Shown here: positions 16,941 to 25,552 of the stretch, piece after piece
Layout: each line of letters begins with the position of its first letter
Position numbering within the stretch: the stretch's first letter is position 1
The notes under the pieces: generated by a model
Seen by the model: the letters and a program-made list of their open reading frames with translations, nothing else
Told to the model about the DNA's origin: nothing
Database searches by the model: none
Position numbers and translations under genes: made by a program
Assembly (NCBI GenBank): GCA_052034585.1
Contig: JBPOIJ010000057.1
Location: forward strand, 62,001 to 126,000
Length of the DNA stretch: 64,000 bases
Direction of reading: 5' to 3'
Source of the DNA: Xiheimicrobium sp052034585
GTDB lineage: Bacteria; Myxococcota; Myxococcia; Myxococcales; Myxococcaceae

Positions 16941-17279
16941 ATGCCCACGGAGACCTTCGTCACCCTCGCGCAGCACGAGGCCAGCCAAGAGGCGCAGCAC
17001 CGCACCATCGAACGGCTCAGTGTGCGCGTCGAGGTGATCAGCCACGACACCAGCCGGCTCTTGACCGAGATGGCCGACGTCCGCGAGGACCTCGCCGAGT
17101 TTCGCCAGTCGGTCGAAGGCCGGTTTCAAGCCATCGAAGCGCGGCTCGACACCATCGAGGCGCGGCTCGACGCCATCGAGGCGCGGCTCGACGCCATCGA
17201 GGGCCGCTTCGACAACCACGAGAAGCTCCTCAACGCCATCCTCTCCACGGTGATGCAGCTGGCGAAGCAGCCGCCTTGA
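16941..17279 (+). CDS. coiled-coil protein with tandem heptads
   Basis: A 112-residue acidic/hydrophilic protein starting MPTETFVTLAQHEASQ. It is almost entirely helical, and its centre consists of four exact heptads of the type A/T-I-E-A/G-R-L/F-D encoded by 21-bp tandem repeats at 17130-17213. The C-terminus (HEKLLNAILSTVMQLAKQPP) continues the coil. No signal peptide. Similar short proteins with variable heptad number are common and of unknown function; some are bacteriophage or regulatory adaptors. It lies alone between the ComEA-like gene and the HExxH gene. Confidence 0.7.
   Translation: MPTETFVTLAQHEASQEAQHRTIERLSVRVEVISHDTSRLLTEMADVREDLAEFRQSVEGRFQAIEARLDTIEARLDAIEARLDAIEGRFDNHEKLLNAILSTVMQLAKQPP
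17130..17213 (+). repeat. four 21-bp tandem repeats inside a coiled-coil gene
   Basis: Units 17130-17150, 17151-17171, 17172-17192 and 17193-17213 share the consensus GCCATCGAGGCGCGGCTCGAC, each encoding one heptad. The first three are almost identical and the fourth has diverged. Confidence 0.9.
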
Positions 17280-17328
17280 CGGAACCGAGGAGCGTTCCCG
17301 GGTGTCCATCGTTCCCGGAGCGCCACGC

Positions 17329-18288
17329 ATGCTGACTCGTCTTCTCTCGTGTTGGTTGGGCGTGTTGGGCTTCGCGGCGCTCGCTGAACCGTCACTCACC
17401 GCAGCCGATGCGCGCGTGCTCCTCGCTGCCAAGGCCGACGACTGCGCCGAGGGCACCGACGACGAGCAGGTGCGCTGCCTGTTGAAGAAGTCGCTCGGCG
17501 CCGACCCCAAGGCCCTCGAGCTCGCGCTCGGCCTCCATGCCCGGCAGGGCCACCTCGTCGGCGTGCTCCCGGAGGAGGACTTCGAGGGCGGCTACCGCGG
17601 AATGATCCACCTGGTGCCGCAGCTGCCCATTCAGACCGAGCGGCGTCACCTCGAGTACGTCGCCGGAGCGCTCGACGACATCGACGCCTTCCTCACCGAC
17701 ACCCAGACTCGGGCGAGCTCGTCGAAGCCAACCGAGGCGCAGGTCCTCTCGGGCGAGGCGAGCGCGGCCTTCGCCTACCGATGGAAGCCGCTGAGCCTGA
17801 GGTTCTTTCGCTCGGTGAAGAAGCGCACGCCCGCGGCCTTCGCCGTCGACTGGACGGTCTCGTACAACGTGAACGGCACCCTGAACGGCTCCCTGCCGGT
17901 GGTGCGCTCGCTCCTCTTCCACGAGATCTTCCACTTGAACGACGACGAGTGGTCGGTGCTCGAGCTCAGCGCCGACTACGACGCCATCGTGAAGAAGTGC
18001 GGCACCACCATCGCCTGTCTCACCAAGTACGTGCCCGAGCCGCTCATCGTGAAGGGCGGCACCTACTACTCCTTCATGCCCGGCAACGGCGTGCGCGAGT
18101 ACGCGGCGGACCTGGCGCTGCGCTACTTCCGCGAGCAGCGGGAGATCATCGCCGGCCACGAAGTGACCAATCCCTTCAAGTGCGGAGCGCCCGAGAACGC
18201 GCGCGCCTGGTCGAAGCTGGCGAAGCGCTTCTTCGGTGGGGTCGATCGGGTGCCGTCGTGCTTCGAGCCGAAGAAGCGAAGCCCCTGA
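17329..18288 (+). CDS. secreted putative zinc metallopeptidase (HExxH)
   Basis: A 319-residue protein. The ATG at 17329 begins a signal peptide (MLTRLLSCWLGVLGFAALA). A zinc-peptidase motif HEIFH lies at 198-202 within RSLLFHEIFHLNDDEW, and a downstream REYAADLALRYF could supply the third ligand Glu. There are about seven cysteines, consistent with an exported disulphide-bonded protein. The overall sequence does not match a family I can name, so peptidase activity is inferred from the motif only. Its stop codon is part of TGATCA shared with the response-regulator stop on the other strand. Confidence 0.65.
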   Translation: MLTRLLSCWLGVLGFAALAEPSLTAADARVLLAAKADDCAEGTDDEQVRCLLKKSLGADPKALELALGLHARQGHLVGVLPEEDFEGGYRGMIHLVPQLPIQTERRHLEYVAGALDDIDAFLTDTQTRASSSKPTEAQVLSGEASAAFAYRWKPLSLRFFRSVKKRTPAAFAVDWTVSYNVNGTLNGSLPVVRSLLFHEIFHLNDDEWSVLELSADYDAIVKKCGTTIACLTKYVPEPLIVKGGTYYSFMPGNGVREYAADLALRYFREQREIIAGHEVTNPFKCGAPENARAWSKLAKRFFGGVDRVPSCFEPKKRSP

Positions 18289-18984
18289 TCAGGCGACGAA
18301 CTTGTACCCGGCGTTGTGCACGGTGAGCAGATGCCGTGGATGCGACGGGCTCGTCTCGAGCTTCTTGCGCAGCTTGGCGACGTGCACGTCGACGGTGCGG
18401 GTCTGCACCTCGGCGGTGTGGCCCCAGACCTGCCGGAGCAACGCCTCGCGGGAGTGCACCTCACCAGGGTGACGCACGAAGAACTCGAGGAGCCGCAGCT
18501 CCTGGGCCGAGACGGCGACGCTCTTCCCGGCCTTCCGCACTTCGCCGCGCTCGACGTCCACCTCGACGTCGCCGAACGTCAGCACCTCACCCGCGACCGG
18601 CGCCGGAGGCTTCGACCGCCGCAACACCGCATCGACCCGCGCCATCAGCTCGAGGAAGCTGAACGGCTTGGTGATGTAGTCGTCGGCGCCGTGCTTGAGG
18701 CCCATCACCTTGTCGAGCTCCTGCCCGCGCGCGGTGAGCATGATGATGGGCACCGCGCCGCCGTCCTTGCGAATGCGCTTGCAGACGTCGAGGCCCGAGA
18801 GCTTCGGGAGCATCACGTCGAGCACGATGAGGTCGGGCTGGAGCTCCTTCCACGCGGCGAGTGCGGCCTCTCCGTCGATCGCCACCGAGACCTGGTAGCC
18901 CTCGAAGCCGAGCCCGTCGACCAACCCCGCCCGCATCGCCTCGTCGTCTTCCACCAGCAACACCCGCACCCCTCGTCCGCTCAC
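18289..18984 (-). CDS. OmpR-family response regulator
   Basis: A 231-residue regulator. The receiver domain (7-120) has the acidic pocket EDD (12-14), phospho-acceptor Asp56 in LIVLDVMLPK, the Thr/Ser position in IIMLTARG and Lys in ITKPFSFLE. The C-terminal winged helix ends RTVDVHVAKLRKKLE and NAGYKFVA, typical of OmpR/PhoB. The GTG at 18984 overlaps the histidine kinase stop as GTGA, so the two are translationally coupled with the kinase gene first. Confidence 0.95.
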   Translation of the reverse strand: MSGRGVRVLLVEDDEAMRAGLVDGLGFEGYQVSVAIDGEAALAAWKELQPDLIVLDVMLPKLSGLDVCKRIRKDGGAVPIIMLTARGQELDKVMGLKHGADDYITKPFSFLELMARVDAVLRRSKPPAPVAGEVLTFGDVEVDVERGEVRKAGKSVAVSAQELRLLEFFVRHPGEVHSREALLRQVWGHTAEVQTRTVDVHVAKLRKKLETSPSHPRHLLTVHNAGYKFVA

Positions 18985-20657
18985 GGGCGCACCTCGCTCT
19001 CTCGCTGCGTCGTCACCTTCGGCTCGTCGGACTCCTGGAGGCACGGCAACCGCACGGTGAAGGCGCTGCCCTTGCCCACCTCGCTCTGCACCTCGATGCG
19101 GCCCTGGTGGGCCTCGACGACGTGCTTGACGATGGAGAGCCCGAGCCCACTCCCGCGCACCTCGTGCACCAGCCCGGTGGAGACGCGGTGGAAGCGGTCG
19201 AAGATCTTCTCCTGCTCGGCCTTGGGAATGCCGACGCCGTGGTCGCGCACGACGAGGGTCGCCTCGGTGCCGTTGCACGACAGCTCGACCTCGAGCCGGC
19301 GGTCGTCCTTCGAGTACTTCAGCGCGTTGTCGACGAGGTTGTAGACGGCCTGCCCGAGCGCACCGGAGTCTCCGCGCGTCACCACCCGCTGCGGCGGCGG
19401 CTCGAAGTCGATGGTGAACCCCTGGTGCTTCACCGCGACCTCGAAGCGCTCGAGGGTGTCCTTCACCAGGGCGTTCAAGTCGACGGGCTCGCGGGCGTAG
19501 GGCCGGCGGGCAGACTCGATGCGCGAGAAGTCGAGGATGTTGGTGATGAGCTGGCTGAGGCGGCGGCCCTCGGTCTCGATGAGCGAGCCATATTCGCGCA
19601 CCTTCTCGGGAGACGAGACGCGCCCGGAGCGGAGCAGCTCGCCGAAGAGACGAATCGAGGCCAGGGGCGTCTTCAACTCGTGCGACACGTTCGATACGAA
19701 GTCCGATTTCATCTGTGACAACCTGAGCTCCCGCTGCGCACCGCGGAGCATGAGCACGATGCCCGCCACGAGCACCGCGACCACCGTGAGGCCGCCGGCG
19801 ACGTTGAGGTGGAAGTTGAAGCGGGCGAGCTGCTGGGGCGTGAACTCGCGGTTCTTCACGCTCAGCCGCCAGTCCTTGAAGACCATCGGGAAGGGAATGA
19901 CGCGCTCGTCGTGGCTGCCGGGCTCGTCACAGGTCGAGAAGAGCTGGTCGCCGTCTTCGGAGCGCACCGACACCACCAGGTCGGTGCGGACGTCTTCGGC
20001 GAAGTTGTTCGCGAGCGCCGTCTGGATGCGAGCCGGGAGCGTTCTCTCGAGGAAGGCCCGCTCGTCGATCTCCACGCCGGCGACGCCCACGACCTGCCCC
20101 GTCACGTCGGTTCGGGCGAGCAACATCATGCGGTGGAGCGGGTCGCGTTCGTCGACCCACAGCTCGGGCTCGTCGAGCGGCACCGCCTTCTCTCGCAGCA
20201 GCTTCAGGTGCCCGGTGGTGAGGGCGATCCACTGGTTCGTCTGCGCGTCGGCCTCGATGAACTGCTCGGCCCCGCGGTTGAGCCAGCGCGCCGGCTTGCC
20301 GCCCTCGAGCCAGTAGAGGAACGCGGCGCGAAAGGCCGGCGACGCGTTCGCGCGAAAATGGGCGACCGCGAGCGCCTCCTTGCCGGGCGCGAACGCGCTC
20401 GGCGGAACCTCGAGCAGGGTCTGCGCAGCCGGGCCAAGCTCTTCCGCCGACGAGCTCACCTCGATGAGGAACGCGTCGAGCGAGGTGTAGTGCGCCAGCG
20501 TCGAGGTGCGCTCCAGGGTGGAGAGCCAGCGGAACTGCAGCACCAGCAAGATCGCGAGGGGAATGAAGATGGCGGCGACGCCCAACCAGACCAACCGCCG
20601 CCCTGACCAAGTCACCCGAGTCCTGTACCAGAGTGTGCGGAGGTGCGAGGCCAACAC
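18981..20657 (-). CDS. membrane sensor histidine kinase
   Basis: A 558-residue kinase. Two membrane spans at about 23-42 and 286-304 flank a roughly 240-residue extracytoplasmic sensor domain. H-box SHELKTPLASIRL carries His326; N-box is LVDNALKYSK, and G1/G2 boxes are DHGVGIPKAE and GSGLGLSIVK. The gene starts with GTG at 20657. A possible -10 element (TAAAAT, 20669-20664 on this strand) sits only about 7 nt before the GTG, so the message may be leaderless. It is followed by its response regulator with a 4-bp overlap. The stimulus is unknown. Confidence 0.95.
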   Translation of the reverse strand: MLASHLRTLWYRTRVTWSGRRLVWLGVAAIFIPLAILLVLQFRWLSTLERTSTLAHYTSLDAFLIEVSSSAEELGPAAQTLLEVPPSAFAPGKEALAVAHFRANASPAFRAAFLYWLEGGKPARWLNRGAEQFIEADAQTNQWIALTTGHLKLLREKAVPLDEPELWVDERDPLHRMMLLARTDVTGQVVGVAGVEIDERAFLERTLPARIQTALANNFAEDVRTDLVVSVRSEDGDQLFSTCDEPGSHDERVIPFPMVFKDWRLSVKNREFTPQQLARFNFHLNVAGGLTVVAVLVAGIVLMLRGAQRELRLSQMKSDFVSNVSHELKTPLASIRLFGELLRSGRVSSPEKVREYGSLIETEGRRLSQLITNILDFSRIESARRPYAREPVDLNALVKDTLERFEVAVKHQGFTIDFEPPPQRVVTRGDSGALGQAVYNLVDNALKYSKDDRRLEVELSCNGTEATLVVRDHGVGIPKAEQEKIFDRFHRVSTGLVHEVRGSGLGLSIVKHVVEAHQGRIEVQSEVGKGSAFTVRLPCLQESDEPKVTTQRESEVRP

Positions 20658-20663
20658 CGGCCC

Positions 20664-20669
20664 ATTTTA
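20664..20669 (-). promoter_or_regulatory. possible -10 element of the two-component operon
   Basis: Minus-strand TAAAAT (5 of 6 matches to TATAAT) in an AT-rich patch unusual for this DNA. The expected transcription start is within 1-2 nt of the GTG at 20657. No consensus -35 is visible, which would fit an activated promoter. Confidence 0.4.
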
Positions 20670-20757
20670 CAATCGTTCACATCTCTCACCTTCTTTTGCA
20701 TGGCATCAGGGAGCGCGCGCTCACCGGCGAGCGCTAGATCCACGGCAGGGTGACGCG

Positions 20758-21216
20758 ATGAGATGGATGATCCTCGGGACGTTGGTCGCGCTGACCGCTG
20801 AGGCGGGCGAGAAGAGCTACGTGTGCAAGGCCGAGACGCAGACCTGCCTCAACGAGATGGCGGCGCGGCACAAGCGGCGCGGCTGGGTCGGCATCATCAT
20901 GGACATCGACGACAAGACGCACCTCGTCACCGTCACCCGCGTGGTCGACGGGAGCCCCGCGAAGGCGGCCGGGCTGCAAGTCGGTGACGTGCTCCTCGAA
21001 GCGAACGGGGTTCCGCTCGCCGACGAGTCGCGCATGAAGAAGCAATGGGAGCAGCTCCACCCGGGCAAGACCATCGAGTACCTGGTGCTGCGCGAGGGCG
21101 CCGAGCGGAAGGTGAAGCTCACCCTGGGCGAGCTGCCGCCAGAGGTCCTCTGGGAGTGGATTGGGCAGCACATGCTCGAGCACCACGTGAAGCTCGGGCC
21201 GACCGCGTCGAAGTGA
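20758..21216 (+). CDS. secreted PDZ-domain protein
   Basis: A 152-residue protein from the ATG at 20758. The N-terminus MRWMILGTLVALTAEAGEKS is a signal peptide, followed by a small Cys pair (YVCKAETQTCLNEM). Residues of about 40-135 are a PDZ domain, with the hallmark VVDGSPAKAAGLQVGDVLLE and a later LREGAERKVKLTLGEL strand. No protease domain is attached, so it could act as a peptide-binding or chaperone-like periplasmic factor. It is divergent from the two-component operon, with which it shares about 100 bp of upstream DNA. Confidence 0.85.
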   Translation: MRWMILGTLVALTAEAGEKSYVCKAETQTCLNEMAARHKRRGWVGIIMDIDDKTHLVTVTRVVDGSPAKAAGLQVGDVLLEANGVPLADESRMKKQWEQLHPGKTIEYLVLREGAERKVKLTLGELPPEVLWEWIGQHMLEHHVKLGPTASK

Positions 21217-21258
21217 CCGCCACGCAAAACCAGAGCAGGCCGCTCCGTCAGTCGGTGC

Positions 21259-22590
21259 ATGACCATTCGACACTTCGAGTTCAGTGAAGGCAGCTCCGAC
21301 AAGTTCTGGGAGATTTCGCTCGCCGGCGGCACGGTGACGACCCGCTATGGCAAGCGCGGGAGCAGCGGGCAGACGACGGTGAAGGACGCTGGGACCGCCG
21401 CCGCCGCCAGCTCGCTCCTCGCGTCCCTCGTCGCCCAGAAGGTGAAGAAGGGGTACCGCGAGGTGACGGCGGGCCCGGTGGCGACGGCGGCGAAGACGAA
21501 GAAGGCCCCAGCTGCCCCGAAGAACGCGGCTGTCGAGGTGCGTGGTCTCAAGGTGTGCCTCCGCGGCACGTTCGACCTCGGCGCCGCGAAGGACATCGAG
21601 AAGGCGCTCAAGGAAAAAGGCGCCAAGGTGACCAAGTTCTGGGACCAGGCCGATCTCGTCTTCGCTGGTGAGAAGCCGGGCTACTTCCCCAACGTGAAGG
21701 GGCGCACCCTCACCGAGCAGCACCTCGCGACCGTCATCACGCGAGCAGACGTGGCAGCGCAACACGCGAGCCGAATGACCGCGGCGACGCCCAAGGCGGT
21801 GACCCAGCCCCTCCCTGCCGACGAGGCGCGGTTCCGAGACGCCTTCTGGGCGAACCCGGACGATCGCCACGCGCTCCGAGTCTGGGCCGACGCCCTGGCC
21901 GAGCGCGGCGACCTTCGCGGCGAGTACTTGCAGCTGTGCCTGGCCGATCCGCAGACGGACGAGCAGTACGCCGCCGCGCGAGCCCTCGAGAAGAAGCACG
22001 CCAGCCAGCTCGTCGGGCCTGCGCGTCCGTTCCTCCGCACCTATTCGTTCGGCAACGACGGACTCGTTCAATACGCCACCACCGAAGCGCCGCGCGTCGT
22101 CGAAGGCTTCGAGCTCATCGCCGCGTTGAACCCGCGCTTGCGGCTGGGCATCACCTCGCTGCGCACGAAGACGATGCCGATCATCGCCGAGCTGGTGAAG
22201 CACCCGCTCCGGAAGATTCATCACCTCGACTTCAGCGCGAACGGGCTCAGCGACAAGGCGTGCATCTCGCTCGCGCCGGGGCTCGTCGGGGTGCGGAGCC
22301 TCGACCTCTCGACGAACGACCTCACTGGAGAAGGCCTCGCCGCGATGGCGCCGTCGCTCGCGGAGCTCGAAGCGCTGGGGGTCGGACCCTCGATGGCCCA
22401 GGTGAACGCGCGTACGGCTGGCGCGGCGGTCGGCGGCCTCATCGACGTGCTCTCGCAGCGCGGCCGGTTCCCGAAGCTGAAGGCGCTCGTCTACCGCGGC
22501 GGCTACGGCATGCCGGTGCTCTCGAAGGAGCAGGTGGCCCGGCTCGGCAAGGTGCGAGTCGCGACCTCGTTCGACGAGCTCGAGCGCTGA
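21259..22590 (+). CDS. WGR / BRCT-like / TIGR02996 / leucine-rich-repeat protein
   Basis: A 443-residue mosaic protein. Residues 1-70 are a WGR domain (FEFSEGSSDKFWEISLAGG, TTRYGKRGSSGQT). An Ala/Lys linker leads to a BRCT-like region (about 95-165; VRGLKVCLRGTFDL, GAKVTKFWDQADLVFAG). Residues of about 185-230 match the TIGR02996 repeat-companion domain (NPDDRHALRVWADALAERGD then LRGEYLQL). The last 200 residues contain leucine-rich repeats (KIHHLDFSANGLSD, VRSLDLSTNDLTGEG). WGR and BRCT modules are known in DNA-damage enzymes, and TIGR02996 often accompanies LRRs. No catalytic domain is present. The stop is part of TGATCA, shared with the M20 peptidase stop. Confidence 0.8.
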   Translation: MTIRHFEFSEGSSDKFWEISLAGGTVTTRYGKRGSSGQTTVKDAGTAAAASSLLASLVAQKVKKGYREVTAGPVATAAKTKKAPAAPKNAAVEVRGLKVCLRGTFDLGAAKDIEKALKEKGAKVTKFWDQADLVFAGEKPGYFPNVKGRTLTEQHLATVITRADVAAQHASRMTAATPKAVTQPLPADEARFRDAFWANPDDRHALRVWADALAERGDLRGEYLQLCLADPQTDEQYAAARALEKKHASQLVGPARPFLRTYSFGNDGLVQYATTEAPRVVEGFELIAALNPRLRLGITSLRTKTMPIIAELVKHPLRKIHHLDFSANGLSDKACISLAPGLVGVRSLDLSTNDLTGEGLAAMAPSLAELEALGVGPSMAQVNARTAGAAVGGLIDVLSQRGRFPKLKALVYRGGYGMPVLSKEQVARLGKVRVATSFDELER

Positions 22591-24036
22591 TCAGTTGGTG
22601 GCGCTCACGTCGACGACCGCGCGGAAGAGCACCTCGAGGCCGCGAGTGACGTTCTGCTTCGAGACGCGCTCGTCGCGGCCGTGCATCGTGCCGACCTCTT
22701 CCTGCGAGAGCTCGAACGGCACCATGCCGTAGGCCTTCGTGCCCTTCGGGCGGGCGAGCAGCGAGTCGGTGTAGCCAGGTGACAGCACCGGTCCGGCGAC
22801 GGCGTCGGTTCGGCTGCCCACGACGTGGCGGGCGAGCGCGTCGAAGAACGGGTTCTCCCAGGTGGACTCGTTCGCGGCGTCGGCGTTCACCACCTCGAAC
22901 TCGATGCCCTCCACGTCTTTCACCAGGTCCTTCAGCTCGGCGAGCAGCGTCTCGGGCGAGGTGCCGGGCAGCACCCGGCAGTCGATGATGGCGGCGACCT
23001 GCGAGGGGATGACGTTCGGCGCGCTCCCCTTCCCCTCGAAGCCGGTCACCTGGCAGGTGTTGGTGAGGCCGGCGCGGGTGGTGGGCTTCGCCATCAGCTT
23101 GCTCGTCACCAGCGCGTCGACGAGGAACGGCCGCTGGAGCACGAAGCCGTCGACGCCTCCGCGCTTCTCACCGATGCGCCGGAGCAGCTCGTAGAGCGAG
23201 GCGTGAATCGTCGGCGCTGGCTGCCGCGTGGAGAGCCGCTTCACCGCGTCGACCAGCCGGGTCGGGGCGCGAATCGGTGCGGGGGTCGACCCATGGCCGG
23301 CCTCTCCCGACGCCTTCATCTTGAGCCAGAGCGTGCCCTTCTCGGCGACCGACACCGCGAAGACGGTCTGCCCCTCGAAGAGGAGGTTCTTGATGCCGAC
23401 GCCCCCTTCGTTGACGAGCTCGCCGCAGTCGAGGTCGCTCCACTGGTGCTCGACGAGGTGCTTCATGCCGAGGTCGTCGACCTCTTCGTCACCGACGGCG
23501 AGGAGAATGACGTCGCGCGAGAGCGGCACCTTCGCGCGCGCGAGCCACACCAGCGTCATCGTCTCGAGCAGGCCCATGCCCTTCATGTCGAGCGCGCCGC
23601 GGCCCCAGATGAAGCCGTCGGCGTCGATGGCGCCCGAGAGCGGTCCCTTGTCCTTCGGCCAGGCCTCGGCCTCGGCGGGCACGACGTCGGTGTGCGAGAG
23701 GAGACAGAGCGGCTTGTCCTTCTTCGGGGTTGGCGCCTCGAGGCGGGCGATCAGGTTGCTCCGGCCGGGCGCGAACTCGACGAGCTGCGAGGTGATGCCT
23801 TCCTTCGCGAGGAGGTCGGCGAGGAACTGGGCGCCGCGGGTCTCGTTGCCGGGCGGGTTGAAGGTGTCGACCTGGAGGTAGGCGGAGAGCGCACGTGACG
23901 CCTCCTCACCGGCCTTCGCCCAGTCGATGGCGTTGGCGTACCGGTCGACGCCCGTCGGCGCGGCAGTCGGCGTCGGACCGGTCGTCGCGCAGTGGAGGAG
24001 CATCAGGCCGAGCAGCGCAGCGGTGGAACGAGACAT
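22591..24036 (-). CDS. exported M20-family metallopeptidase, probable lipoprotein
   Basis: A 481-residue protein starting at the ATG at 24036 (MSRSTAALLGLMLLHCATT). The putative lipobox LLHC has an atypical His at -1, so a plain signal peptide is also possible. The M20 catalytic core is clear: LLSHTDVVP with metal-binding His and Asp, ALDMKGMG, and GDEEVDDLGMKHL with the catalytic Glu pair. A dimerisation domain (about 220-350) interrupts the catalytic halves, and MHGRDERVS supplies the last metal ligand. These enzymes cleave small peptides or acyl-amino acids; the substrate is not evident. Confidence 0.9.
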   Translation of the reverse strand: MSRSTAALLGLMLLHCATTGPTPTAAPTGVDRYANAIDWAKAGEEASRALSAYLQVDTFNPPGNETRGAQFLADLLAKEGITSQLVEFAPGRSNLIARLEAPTPKKDKPLCLLSHTDVVPAEAEAWPKDKGPLSGAIDADGFIWGRGALDMKGMGLLETMTLVWLARAKVPLSRDVILLAVGDEEVDDLGMKHLVEHQWSDLDCGELVNEGGVGIKNLLFEGQTVFAVSVAEKGTLWLKMKASGEAGHGSTPAPIRAPTRLVDAVKRLSTRQPAPTIHASLYELLRRIGEKRGGVDGFVLQRPFLVDALVTSKLMAKPTTRAGLTNTCQVTGFEGKGSAPNVIPSQVAAIIDCRVLPGTSPETLLAELKDLVKDVEGIEFEVVNADAANESTWENPFFDALARHVVGSRTDAVAGPVLSPGYTDSLLARPKGTKAYGMVPFELSQEEVGTMHGRDERVSKQNVTRGLEVLFRAVVDVSATN

Positions 24037-24101
24037 GGCGCGCGTTCTGACACTCTCCGCGCAAAGTCGCGAGCAGCCGGCCGTGCAGCACCGCGGTTCC
24101 T

Positions 24102-25292
24102 TCAGCGGGTGCACGCCCAGGCTGGCGGAGGCGACTGTGGGTGCCCGTTGATCCGAAAGTGACGGGCGCCCGTCCTCCCGTCTCGCTCTTGGGCGTACCA
24201 GACGAAGGTGACGCCATCAGTCCCAACGGCGACGAGGGTGGTATGGTGCCACTTCGTCTTCAGCCTCACTTCGTGGCAATTGCCGCGCGAGTCGACCACC
24301 ACCGCGCATGTCGGCGCAGGCCCACTCTCGACGAACGCCAGGGTGACCTCGTCGGGTTCGATCGAGTCGAGCGGTTGGGTCGCCTTCGTCGCGCACGCTG
24401 AGACGATCGGCTCCACGGGCTGACGACGAGCGGCGAAGGGGCTCTCGGCGACCAGCTCACGCACGCTGACCTTTCGTCGCTCGACCCCGACGATCTCGAG
24501 CTCCTGATCGAGCGCAGCATCCTCCGTGCGATATCGGTACGCCTCGCCTCGAAGGCTGAACTCCACGAGCTCCGTCATGTTGGTGGCCCGCGGCCGGAGC
24601 TCGAGGTGGTCGAATCGAAGGAGCCTTGGACGCAGGTGGCCGATCAGGAACAAGTCAATGCTCCTGAACGGTGCGGTTCCACTGACGTTCACCTCGTAGA
24701 CGTCGAGCGGGCCGCTCACCCTGGGACTGCTCGCGATCTCCAGAGACGCCAGCTTGATGAACGAAGCCGCGGCGGCCTCCCGCAACCCCTTCGCAAGCTC
24801 GTCGAGGTTGGGCTCCGTCGGGAGGACCGAGCAGACGAAGGCCTGCTCTCGCGCGACGTATGAAGATGGTTCCCTTCGACGAGTGGCTCCTTTGAACGTC
24901 CATCGGGTTTTGGTGGTGGGAACCGTGCACTTGCCGACGACGCCAATGGGTTCGACCGAGACCGACGGCTTCTCGCAAACGCGCGCTTCGACCAACCGCT
25001 TCAGCACGCCGGTGAGCTGCTCGGAGGTGCCCTGGTCGAGCTCGAGTCTCAACGAGTCTGGCTCGCCTCGAAGCGAGATGGTGACTCGGGCGTACTTCAC
25101 GGTCGCTGGAGTCACAGCGGCGAGAATGGCCAGGTCCACGTCGAGTGGTGGCAGCGGGAGCGCCGACAGTGTGAGCATCTGTCGCTCCACTCTCGACTCC
25201 AGCAACTCGACGGCGTCGTCGTCGAGGGCGGGCGGCGCGGCGAGCGTCGTGGCCGAGACCAGCAGGGAAATGAGGGCGGCACGCGCAACCAT
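24102..25292 (-). CDS. unknown secreted protein, 396 residues
   Basis: The ATG at 25292 begins a signal peptide (MVARAALISLLVSATTLAAP). The remainder is beta-rich with scattered cysteines (ARVCEKPSVSVEPIGVVGKC, QAFVCSVLPTEP, VSACATKATQPLD, PAPTCAVVVDSRGNCHEVR) and no motif I recognise. The C-terminus contains a TonB-like or VirB-like looking strand pair (CAVVVDSRGNCHEVRL), but the length and context do not support TonB. It is on the same strand as the M20 peptidase, 65 bp upstream of it, so the two may be cotranscribed. Confidence 0.6.
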   Translation of the reverse strand: MVARAALISLLVSATTLAAPPALDDDAVELLESRVERQMLTLSALPLPPLDVDLAILAAVTPATVKYARVTISLRGEPDSLRLELDQGTSEQLTGVLKRLVEARVCEKPSVSVEPIGVVGKCTVPTTKTRWTFKGATRRREPSSYVAREQAFVCSVLPTEPNLDELAKGLREAAAASFIKLASLEIASSPRVSGPLDVYEVNVSGTAPFRSIDLFLIGHLRPRLLRFDHLELRPRATNMTELVEFSLRGEAYRYRTEDAALDQELEIVGVERRKVSVRELVAESPFAARRQPVEPIVSACATKATQPLDSIEPDEVTLAFVESGPAPTCAVVVDSRGNCHEVRLKTKWHHTTLVAVGTDGVTFVWYAQERDGRTGARHFRINGHPQSPPPAWACTR

Positions 25293-25516
25293 GGGGACCT
25301 CACGGAGTTCAACGTGAAGAACGAGCACCGACCCGCGACAGCTGGTCGAAGCACGTCGTCTGCGCCTCTTTCAGCGAAGACAGCTCGTGGAGCCACCCGC
25401 CCGCTGAAAGTCGCATCGTCAGGATCGGCAACAGCCCCAGCGGAACGCTCGGGAGGACGAGCGGTTCGGCCCGCAGCGCAGCCCCAGTGCGGCGCGACGG
25501 TCGCCTGCACCTTCGC

Positions 25517-25545
25517 TTGACACAAAACTGAACACTCGTTCTATT
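25517..25545 (+). promoter_or_regulatory. sigma-70-type promoter of the TetR gene, with operator
   Basis: Consensus -35 TTGACA (25517-25522), 17-bp spacer, and -10 TCTATT (25540-25545; four of six matches). The predicted transcription start falls at 25552-25553, on the GTG I assign to the TetR protein, implying a leaderless message. The half sites GAAC and GTTC at 25530-25541 lie inside the spacer and match the palindrome before the downstream operon, so the repressor likely blocks its own promoter. Confidence 0.7.
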
Positions 25546-25552
25546 GCCGCCA

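Noticed and set aside
17130..17213. Regulatory direct repeats
   Set aside because: The 21-bp units are in frame and encode heptads of a coiled coil.
25293..25516. Open frames in the gap before the TetR gene
   Set aside because: They are Arg/Ala/Pro-rich without domain or ribosome site; the region is better explained as the promoter area.
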